Of a stretch of DNA of 64,000 bases, positions 56,667 to 64,000 are shown piece after piece; within the stretch, counting starts at the first letter, position 1, and every line of letters starts with the position of its first letter. The DNA is from Gemmatimonadota bacterium. Its GTDB lineage: Bacteria > Gemmatimonadota > Gemmatimonadetes > Longimicrobiales > Gaopeijiaceae. The DNA lies in assembly GCA_022822325.1 (NCBI GenBank), contig JAJEBW010000024.1:124001-188000 (forward strand), written 5' to 3'. A model generated the notes under the pieces. It did not search any database, was not told the DNA's origin, and worked only from the letters and a program-made list of their open reading frames with translations. The position numbers and the translations under genes were made by a program.

Positions 56667-56749
56667 GCTCCCCCCTGGCTCCGTCTCCCATCCGGCCCCG
56701 GCATCGTTGTCCGGGCCCGGCCAACATTCAAGCCACAGGGGACAACGTG

Positions 56750-57385
56750 CTACGGGTGCCGCATGTCCACAACCAGCCGCGGCTCGCCGCGCATCTCCAT
56801 GATTCGGTAGTCCAACCCCCCGGCAGCGCCAAAGATCCATCGGACGGTTCCATCCTCGTCGCAGCTCTGGACGGCGTCGGCGATGGCGGGGAAGCCGGTC
56901 GCGCGCTCGCGGTCTTCGATCAGGGGGGTTCCGGCATCGTTGGCGTGTGCTCCGGAAAACTCCACCACGAGGTGTTCGGCCGCCTCCGAGACGGCGCCGC
57001 TTCCGTCGCATCCTCCTGCGGCCTGGTCGGAAAACGCGAGACGATAGCCCGGGAACGATCCCTCAAAGGTGAAGACCACCCGGTCGTATCCGCGGGATTG
57101 CGAGGTGCGGACATCGACCAGGGGAACCGATGGTGCCTCCGGATCGGGATCGCGCGAGATCGTGTTGCGGGACCATGGCGTGGACAGCCCCACCTCGGAG
57201 GGCTCCAGCTCGCCGTAGTCGGCCTCGGTCATCTCTTCGGCGGGGGGCTCGGTGCGGACCAGTGGATCGGGCTCGGGCTGGGGGTCGTCGCCGCCGCCGC
57301 AGGCCGAAGCCAGAAGCGCGAGCGTGGCGAGGGCGAAGACGGAGAAGCGGGCGCGAGCGGTCGATCCGGGCATCGGGCTGAGCAT
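56750..57385 (-). CDS. AMIN-like domain lipoprotein
   Basis: The 211-aa protein has lipobox LASAC (Cys29), an acidic linker and an AMIN-like domain (VDVRTSQSRGYDRVVFTFEGSFPGYRLAF...RIMEMRGEPRLVVDMRH). AMIN domains bind the cell wall or help localise envelope proteins. ATG 57373 is an alternative start. Confidence 0.75.
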   Translation of the reverse strand: MLSPMPGSTARARFSVFALATLALLASACGGGDDPQPEPDPLVRTEPPAEEMTEADYGELEPSEVGLSTPWSRNTISRDPDPEAPSVPLVDVRTSQSRGYDRVVFTFEGSFPGYRLAFSDQAAGGCDGSGAVSEAAEHLVVEFSGAHANDAGTPLIEDRERATGFPAIADAVQSCDEDGTVRWIFGAAGGLDYRIMEMRGEPRLVVDMRHP

Positions 57386-57447
57386 CGGGGATACAGTCTC
57401 CTGGATGGGTTGACGGGCTACGGGGCTCGGGGGCCGAGGGTGGACTG

Positions 57448-58686
57448 CTAACGGAGAATCCGGACGGCCCGGCGCACGCCGTCCACCAATCGGCGCACCT
57501 CTTCGTTGGTGTTGTAAAGGTAGAAGGATGCCCGGACCGTTGCGGAGACGCCGTATCGGTCCACCACGAGCTGCGCGCAGTGATGGCCTGCCCGCACCGC
57601 GATTCCCTGCGCATCGAGCATCGTCGCCAGATCCTGCGCATCGGTTCGCCGAACCACAAAGGGAACGACGCCGGCGCGGTCCCGCGGATCCGTTGGGCCC
57701 AGAATGCGGATTCCGGAGATCGCGCTCAAACCCTCGATTGCCGTTCGCGTCAGCGCCTGTTCATGGCGGTGCAGCGCTTCAAAGCCGACCGCGTCCAGGT
57801 AGTCGGCCGCCGCCCCCATCCCCACCGCCCCCGCGACGTTCGGCGTCCCGGCCTCGAACTTGTGCGGAACTTCGGCCCAACTGCTCCGCTGCGGCGTCAC
57901 CCGCTCGATCATCTCGCCGCCCCCCTGCCAGGGCGGCATCTCGTCGAAGAGCGCCCTTCGGCCCCACAGCGCCCCCATTCCGGTCGGTCCGCACATCTTG
58001 TGGCCCGAAAACGCGTAGAAATCGCACCCCAGCGACTGCACATCGACCCGCAGGTGAGGTGCGCCCTGGGCGCCGTCGACGACAAAGACCGCGTCCGATT
58101 CCTCCCGGACCAGGGCGCCGATCTCGCGCACCGGATTGACCGTGCCCAGCGCATTGGAGACATGCGGCAGCGAGACCACGCGGGTGCGGCTTCCCAGAAG
58201 GCCGGCGAGTGCGTCGAGGTCCAGGCGGCCGTCGTCGGTGAGGCGCAGATAGCGCAGACGCGCCCCCGTTCGGGCCGCCAGAAGCTGCCAGGGAACGAGG
58301 TTGGAGTGGTGTTCCATCTCCGAAATGACGATCTCGTCGCCGCTCTCGACCCGCGCCTGCCCGATCGAGTGGGCAACCAGGTTGAGCGCCTCGGAGGTGC
58401 CCCGCGTCCAGACCACCTCGCGGGCGTCGGGGGCGTTGATCCATCGCGCGATTCGTTCGCGGCTGCCCTCGTAGGCCTCGGTGGCGCGGCGGGCGAGCTC
58501 GTGCACCCCACGGTGGACATTGGCGTGATCGTGCAGGTAGTAGCGCGTGATCGCGTCGATGACCTGGCGCGGCTTCTGCGACGAGGCGGCGTTGTCCAGG
58601 TAGACGAGCGGCCGGTTGTCGACGGTCTGGTGCAGGATGGGGAAATCGCGCCGCAGCGCATCGACATTCAGGGGCCCGGCGTCCAT
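57448..58686 (-). CDS. sufS: Cysteine desulfurase SufS
   Basis: The 412-aa class-V aminotransferase-fold enzyme has PLP Lys230 in FSGHKMCGPTG and catalytic Cys370 in RAGHHCAQ. It supplies sulfur for Fe-S assembly and is the last gene of the Suf operon, 9 bases after the Rieske gene. Confidence 0.95.
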   Translation of the reverse strand: MDAGPLNVDALRRDFPILHQTVDNRPLVYLDNAASSQKPRQVIDAITRYYLHDHANVHRGVHELARRATEAYEGSRERIARWINAPDAREVVWTRGTSEALNLVAHSIGQARVESGDEIVISEMEHHSNLVPWQLLAARTGARLRYLRLTDDGRLDLDALAGLLGSRTRVVSLPHVSNALGTVNPVREIGALVREESDAVFVVDGAQGAPHLRVDVQSLGCDFYAFSGHKMCGPTGMGALWGRRALFDEMPPWQGGGEMIERVTPQRSSWAEVPHKFEAGTPNVAGAVGMGAAADYLDAVGFEALHRHEQALTRTAIEGLSAISGIRILGPTDPRDRAGVVPFVVRRTDAQDLATMLDAQGIAVRAGHHCAQLVVDRYGVSATVRASFYLYNTNEEVRRLVDGVRRAVRILR

Positions 58687-58695
58687 CGGGGCGTC

Positions 58696-59037
58696 TCAGC
58701 CGAGGAGGATGTGAACGGCGCCGTCTCGAATCTCGACCTCGAAGACCCGGACCGGAGCCACGGCGGGCAACATGGTCGCGCGGCCGGTGCATGCATCGAA
58801 GCGGGCGCCATGAAAGGGACACTCGATCTGCCCGTCCTCCAGATCCCCGCCCGAGAGGGGGTAGTCCTGGTGCGAACATCGGTCCTCGAGCGCATAAATA
58901 GCGCCATCCACATTGGCGAGCACGACCGGACCCGCATCGGACTGCACGGCCGTCAGCTCCTCCGGGGGAACCTCCTCCACCGCCGCCACCCGCTGCCACC
59001 CCGTCGCCCGGCTGCCGCGTCCGATTCGGAAGGCCAC
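58696..59037 (-). CDS. Rieske [2Fe-2S] ferredoxin of the Suf operon
   Basis: The 113-aa protein has the Rieske ligands Cys54, His56, Cys73, His76 (CSHQDYPLS...CPFHGARF). In many Suf operons such a ferredoxin may deliver electrons for assembly. Confidence 0.92.
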   Translation of the reverse strand: MAFRIGRGSRATGWQRVAAVEEVPPEELTAVQSDAGPVVLANVDGAIYALEDRCSHQDYPLSGGDLEDGQIECPFHGARFDACTGRATMLPAVAPVRVFEVEIRDGAVHILLG

Positions 59038-59041
59038 CTCC

Positions 59042-60448
59042 CTACCCCGTCTTCCGCAGCGTTCGCGTCGCGCGCAGCTTGGTCTCGATCTCCCGGGTCA
59101 CCTTCCCGGTCACATCGGCGAAGGGAAGGCGACCCAGAACCTCGCCCAGGAATCCCGTCACCACCAGCCTCTCGGCGCGTTCGCGGCTCATTCCCCGGCT
59201 CATCAGGTAAAAGAGCGCCTCGGCGTCGAGCTGCCCGACCGTAGCCCCATGGGAACAGCGCACGTCGTCGGCGCCGATCTCGAGATTGGGCAGGGATGTG
59301 GCGACCGCCCCCTCAGAGAGGAGCAGGTTGCGGTTGGTCTGGTAGGCGTCGGTTCGCTGCGCGCCCTCGTGGACCCGAATAATGCCGCGGAAGACCCCGC
59401 GCGCGGCCCCGTCGAGCGCGCCCTTGTAAAGGAGGTCGCTGCGGGCGTGGGGCGCGACATGGTCCTGGCTGGTGTTGAAGTCGAAGTGCTGGTCCTCGTC
59501 GCCGAAGTAAAGTCCCAGCATGTCGCTGTTGGCGCCGGCGCCCAGAAGCCGCGCATTGAGATCGACCCGGTGGAAGGAACCTCCGAGCGCGACATTGAGG
59601 GTGTCGAGGGTGGAATCGGCCTCGGCCAGAGTGCGCTGATTCGCGATCCAGGCGGCGCCGTGGCCCAAGCGTTGCAGCGAGAGGTACCGGACCCGGGCGC
59701 CACCGCGCGCATAGAGCTCGACGGCCGCGTGCGCGAGGGTGGCCCGGTCGAGGTCGGGGGACTGGATCTCTTCGACGAGGGAGACGCGGCTGTGTTCCTC
59801 GGCGAGGACGAGGATGCGCGAAAAGGTGGCCGGGCCGGAACGCGAAATCCAGCGATTCAGCCGAATCGGCCGCTCGATGTCCACATTGCGGGGAACCCGA
59901 AGGAAGACGCCGTCGGTCCAGAGCGCGGCATTGAGCGCCGGGAACTTCCCGTCCGTCGCCGGAACCGCTTCGGTGGCCAGGTGGGCGCGCACCCGCGGGT
60001 CGGTGTGGGCGGCGCGGCGGAGCGAATCCAGAACCACCCCGCGGGAGGCAAGTTCCGGATCGAGCTCGACCGAAACCACGGCGCCGTTCATCTCGATGAC
60101 CCGTCCGGCGCAGTCGTCGTCCCGGGCGATGGCGCACCGAACGCTCTCGGGCAGATGGACCGCGCCCCCGCGAGCGCCATCCACCCGCGGTCTGCCGGAA
60201 CCACGGGGCAGGAGATCGTCCAGCGGCAGGATCCGCGCGAGATCGGTGTAGCGCCACTCCTCCGAACGGGTGCTGGGGAAGGGGGTCGCGCGCTGGATTG
60301 CCCACGCCTCGGCGCGGCGACGGGTCAGCCACTCCGGATCGGGCGCGAGATTCCCGGTCTGCGCGGCCGGGGCCATCCCCCGGCGCTCGGTTTCGGGCGC
60401 GATTGCCTCGGCGGAAGCCGCCCCGGGAGAAGTCGCGATCCGGCTCAC
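59042..60448 (-). CDS. sufD: SufD, Fe-S assembly scaffold subunit
   Basis: The 468-aa protein has the family's [17 protein letters not shown], the beta-helix with [45 protein letters not shown], and the [17 protein letters not shown] end. It overlaps sufB by ATGA. A complex with SufB and SufC assembles Fe-S clusters. Confidence 0.93.
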   Translation of the reverse strand: MSRIATSPGAASAEAIAPETERRGMAPAAQTGNLAPDPEWLTRRRAEAWAIQRATPFPSTRSEEWRYTDLARILPLDDLLPRGSGRPRVDGARGGAVHLPESVRCAIARDDDCAGRVIEMNGAVVSVELDPELASRGVVLDSLRRAAHTDPRVRAHLATEAVPATDGKFPALNAALWTDGVFLRVPRNVDIERPIRLNRWISRSGPATFSRILVLAEEHSRVSLVEEIQSPDLDRATLAHAAVELYARGGARVRYLSLQRLGHGAAWIANQRTLAEADSTLDTLNVALGGSFHRVDLNARLLGAGANSDMLGLYFGDEDQHFDFNTSQDHVAPHARSDLLYKGALDGAARGVFRGIIRVHEGAQRTDAYQTNRNLLLSEGAVATSLPNLEIGADDVRCSHGATVGQLDAEALFYLMSRGMSRERAERLVVTGFLGEVLGRLPFADVTGKVTREIETKLRATRTLRKTG

Positions 60449-61860
60449 CCGACGCTCCCTTCCATCTCAAGCTCGATCAGGCGGTTCAGCTCGACCGCGT
60501 ATTCCAGCGGAAGCTCCTTCGCGATCGGCTCGATGAAGCCGCGCACGATCAGCGCCATCGCCTCGGCCTCGTCCATCCCCCGGCTCATCAGGTAGAAGAG
60601 CTGTTCGTCTCCGACCTTGGAAACGGTGGCCTCGTGACCGATCGAGGCGCTGCGTTCGTCGATCTCGATGTACGGGAAGGTGTCGGTGCGGGAGGTTTCG
60701 TTGATCAGCAGGGCGTCGCACTCGACATTCGATTTCGCATTGGTCGCGCCGTCGTAGACCTTGCACAGGCCCCGGTACGACGAACGTCCCGTCCCCTTCG
60801 AGATCGACTTGGACACAATGCTCGACGAGGTGTTCGGCGCGACATGGATCACCTTGCCGCCGGTGTCCTGGTGCTGTCCGTCGCCGGCGTAGGCGATCGA
60901 CAGGATGTCGCCGTGCGCGCCCTCGCCCATGAGGTAGCAGGACGGGTATTTCATCGTCAGCTTCGAGCCGAGATTCCCGTCCAGCCACTCCATGTGGGCG
61001 CCCTGTCGCACCAGAGCCCGCTGGGTAACCAGGTTGTACATGTTGTTGGACCAGTTCTGGATCGTCGTGTAGCGGAAGTAGGCGTCGCGCTCGACGACGA
61101 TCTCGATCACCCCGGAGTGGAAGGAGTCGGTGGAATAGACCGGCGCGGTGCAACCCTCGATGTAGTGGGCGCGCGATCCCTCGCCGGCGATGATGAGGGT
61201 GCGCTCGAACTGCCCCAACCGCTCCTGGTTGACGCGGAAGTAGGCCTGCAGCGGCGTATCGAGCCGAACCCCCGGCGGAATGTAGACGAAGGATCCGCCC
61301 GACCAGACCGCCGAGTTGAGCGCCGCGAACTTGTTGTCGGCCGCCGGAATCACCGTTCCGAAGTGCTTGCGGAAGAGCTCGGGATGATTCTTCAGTCCGT
61401 CCTCGATCGAATCGAAGATGACGCCCTTCGCCTCCCACTCCTCCTTGAGCGAATGGTACACCATCTCGGAGTCGTACTGCGCTCCGACCCCGGCTAGGAT
61501 CTTGCGCTCGGCCTCGGGGATTCCCAGTCGCTCGAAGGTCTCTTTGATGCTGTCCGGAACGTCGTCCCAGGACCGCTCCATCTGTTCCTGCGGCTTCACG
61601 TAGAAGTAGGTCTGGTCGAGCGTCTCCTGGAGCTCGGAGAGATCGCCGCCCCACTTCGGCATCGGCTTCGCTTCGTAGATCTTCAACGCCTTGAGACGGC
61701 GCTTCAGCATCCACTCCGGCTCGTCCTTGCGCGCCGAGATCTGCCGCACGATGTCGGCGTCCAGGCCGGGGCGCGTGCGGAAGACGGGCTCCGAATCGGT
61801 GACGAACCCGAACTTGTAGTCGTCGAGTCCAAGTCCCTGTATGACTTCATTGCTGGGCAT
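60445..61860 (-). CDS. sufB: SufB, Fe-S assembly scaffold
   Basis: The 471-aa protein shows the typical [24 protein letters not shown]-like segment, [57 protein letters not shown] motifs. Length and order match SufB (about 480 residues). Confidence 0.95.
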   Translation of the reverse strand: MPSNEVIQGLGLDDYKFGFVTDSEPVFRTRPGLDADIVRQISARKDEPEWMLKRRLKALKIYEAKPMPKWGGDLSELQETLDQTYFYVKPQEQMERSWDDVPDSIKETFERLGIPEAERKILAGVGAQYDSEMVYHSLKEEWEAKGVIFDSIEDGLKNHPELFRKHFGTVIPAADNKFAALNSAVWSGGSFVYIPPGVRLDTPLQAYFRVNQERLGQFERTLIIAGEGSRAHYIEGCTAPVYSTDSFHSGVIEIVVERDAYFRYTTIQNWSNNMYNLVTQRALVRQGAHMEWLDGNLGSKLTMKYPSCYLMGEGAHGDILSIAYAGDGQHQDTGGKVIHVAPNTSSSIVSKSISKGTGRSSYRGLCKVYDGATNAKSNVECDALLINETSRTDTFPYIEIDERSASIGHEATVSKVGDEQLFYLMSRGMDEAEAMALIVRGFIEPIAKELPLEYAVELNRLIELEMEGSVG

Positions 61861-61922
61861 TCAGTCCCCCTTCATGCCAAAAATCCCGCCTGAACCATCC
61901 CCGGCGCCTTCGGCCGGTCCGC

Positions 61923-62696
<774 letters not shown>

Positions 62697-62852
62697 CGGT
62701 ACTGCTCCATTGCTTCGCATCAAGGTGTCACTCACGACGAAGGTGCGGCCGAAGACGGCCCGTTGGCGCCATCCGGCCCGGCGGGGGAAAACCCCCATTC
62801 GGGCACCAAAGGTACCCCGCCCCCCTTCCCGATGGAACCCCCGCGCAGGACG

Positions 62853-64000
62853 CTACTCGAAGATCGCCGCCGAAATCCAGGTGTCCGACCGCGCCCAGGC
62901 CTCTTTGAAACGTTTGTGCGCCGCATCGGCCTCGGCGTCGCGACCCTGGGCGCGCAACGCCGCCTCCAGCCCGAAGAGCGACCAGCCGTTCCGCGGATGA
63001 TCCTCGAGCGCGGCCTCGAAGACCGCCTCCGCCTCGCCGTGGCGCTCCAGCTCCAGGAGCAGGTCCCCCAACCAGTGGCGGGCCGAGAAGTTGAGCGGCT
63101 CGGGTTCGTCGTAGCGCAGCCCGTCCTCGATCTCCACGGCGGTCTCCAGAATCGCGACCGCGGCTGTCCCGTCCCCCTCGTGGCGCAGGATCTCGGCCTC
63201 GAGGATGCCTGCCACCACACCCAGCAGATCGGTCGCCGGGTGGCCCCGGAAGCTCTCCGACTCCGGCGTCGATTCCGCCGCCAGCCGCACCCGTTCCAGA
63301 TAGACGCGCGCGCGCCCCGGCTGGTCGTGGCGCAGATAGGCGTAACCGCGCGAGAAGTTCCAGAAGCCGCGCTGGATGTCGCCGTCGGGCGGGTCGTCCA
63401 GCTCCAGGATCTCGTCGAAGCGGCCAAAGCGGAGCATCGTCATGGCCTCGTAGAAGCTGCCGCTCGAAACGATCTTCCCGTAGTCGCGGGCCGCCTGGAT
63501 CGCCACCGCGCCCTGTCCGTCCATCGAGGCGGCGAAGAGCAGCATGTGCAGATTGTGCGACGGATAGATCGCCCACGCGATATCCTCCTCCGCGCGCTGG
63601 TCGGAGTGCCAGGCGGCGAGATTGGCGCGGACGGCATCGCCCCAGCGGCCAACCCGGTTGTAGGTGTGCGAAGGCATGTGCTGAATGTGGCTGGCGCCCG
63701 GGATCGAAGGGCCCAGATGGTCGGCGCAGGCTTCGGCCTTGTCGGGGCGAATGGTGGGCTCGGTGGCGTGCACATAGAGGTGACAGGCGCCCGGGTGGGC
63801 AATGTCCAGCGCGAGGACCGCCTCCAGAATGGCGTGAATCTTCTGCACGTCGGGGTTCTCGATGTCCCAGCGGCCGCGGCGCGGTTCCAGGAGCATCAGC
63901 GCTTCCCCGTAGAGGGTGCCCACATCGAGGTCATGGGGGAAGCGGTCGTACACCCCGGCCATGGCGTCGGCGTAGAGCGAGTCCATCTTCTTGCGCGAGG
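62853..64000 (-). CDS. TPR-repeat protein, 3' part (5' end outside window)
   Basis: The frame is open to the window edge (first visible ATG at 63986), giving about 380 residues of helical TPR-type sequence. Conserved HPGACHLYVHATE, GASHIQHMPSHTYNRVGRWGDAVRAN and TPR units near the end (GWSLFGLEAALRAQGRDAEADAAHKRF) suggest the family of large soluble or lipoprotein TPR proteins common in this group. Function unknown. Confidence 0.8.
   Translation of the reverse strand, partial: SRKKMDSLYADAMAGVYDRFPHDLDVGTLYGEALMLLEPRRGRWDIENPDVQKIHAILEAVLALDIAHPGACHLYVHATEPTIRPDKAEACADHLGPSIPGASHIQHMPSHTYNRVGRWGDAVRANLAAWHSDQRAEEDIAWAIYPSHNLHMLLFAASMDGQGAVAIQAARDYGKIVSSGSFYEAMTMLRFGRFDEILELDDPPDGDIQRGFWNFSRGYAYLRHDQPGRARVYLERVRLAAESTPESESFRGHPATDLLGVVAGILEAEILRHEGDGTAAVAILETAVEIEDGLRYDEPEPLNFSARHWLGDLLLELERHGEAEAVFEAALEDHPRNGWSLFGLEAALRAQGRDAEADAAHKRFKEAWARSDTWISAAIFE

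Overview
The window is high-GC bacterial DNA (roughly 65-70% by eye) with dense, short-spaced genes. The mix points to a Gram-negative bacterium of the Gemmatimonadota type, possibly a marine or host-associated lineage: two SusC/SusD outer-membrane pairs, many lipobox-bearing secreted proteins, di-haem oxidoreductases, 6-bladed beta-propeller lipoproteins, a Gld-like ABC system and a SufCBD-Rieske-SufS operon. This placement is inferred from gene content; no rRNA, tRNA, transposase or CRISPR array was seen.

Layout. 0-3.7 kb: the end of an unknown gene, a di-haem oxidoreductase lipoprotein and a secreted serine hydrolase. 3.9-8.3 kb: SusC/SusD pair 1, followed by a convergent orphan TonB-plug lipoprotein. 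9.2-14.3 kb: a four-gene operon with ABC ATPase, ABC-2 permease, GldG-like protein and DUF4340 protein. 14.6-18.9 kb: SusC/SusD pair 2, whose SusC carries an 11-G tract near its start. 19.2-21.0 kb: a second di-haem oxidoreductase with a small lipoprotein. 21.6-24.6 kb: two membrane-anchored hendecad coiled-coil proteins around a trypsin-like lipoprotein. 24.9-31.3 kb: cyclophilin, SRPBCC protein, CocE-type hydrolase, hotdog thioesterase, SnoaL-like lipoprotein, beta-propeller, and an OsmC-family gene with an in-frame TGA exactly at the catalytic cysteine (probable selenoprotein). 31.4-36.6 kb: diaminopropionate ammonia-lyase, MsrA, a K+ channel with a zinc ribbon, a DUF1707/LiaF-like protein, DoxX and bacilliredoxin.

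36.7-38.7 kb: an AAA ATPase plus DUF4276 (TOPRIM-like) pair that looks like a defence module. 38.9-44.1 kb: a three-subunit molybdenum hydroxylase of the 4-hydroxybenzoyl-CoA reductase type, with the diagnostic extra [4Fe-4S] loop in the FAD subunit and a DUF1460 gene lodged inside the operon. 45.3-46.6 kb: a zinc alcohol dehydrogenase. 46.5-50.1 kb, in lower-GC DNA: a minus-strand operon of a CcdA/MauF-like membrane protein (a second in-frame TGA, at its SPC motif), a Tat-exported 13-cysteine peptide, a beta-propeller protein, a MauE-like and a MauD-like protein. This resembles a methylamine-dehydrogenase maturation cassette built around a different, undescribed substrate, and is the best candidate here for a new system.

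50.3-58 kb: ADP-forming acyl-CoA synthetase, enoyl-CoA hydratase, D-aminoacylase-like amidohydrolase, a choice-of-anchor-B lipoprotein and an AMIN-like lipoprotein. 57.4-62.7 kb: the Suf Fe-S assembly operon. The window ends inside a TPR-type gene.
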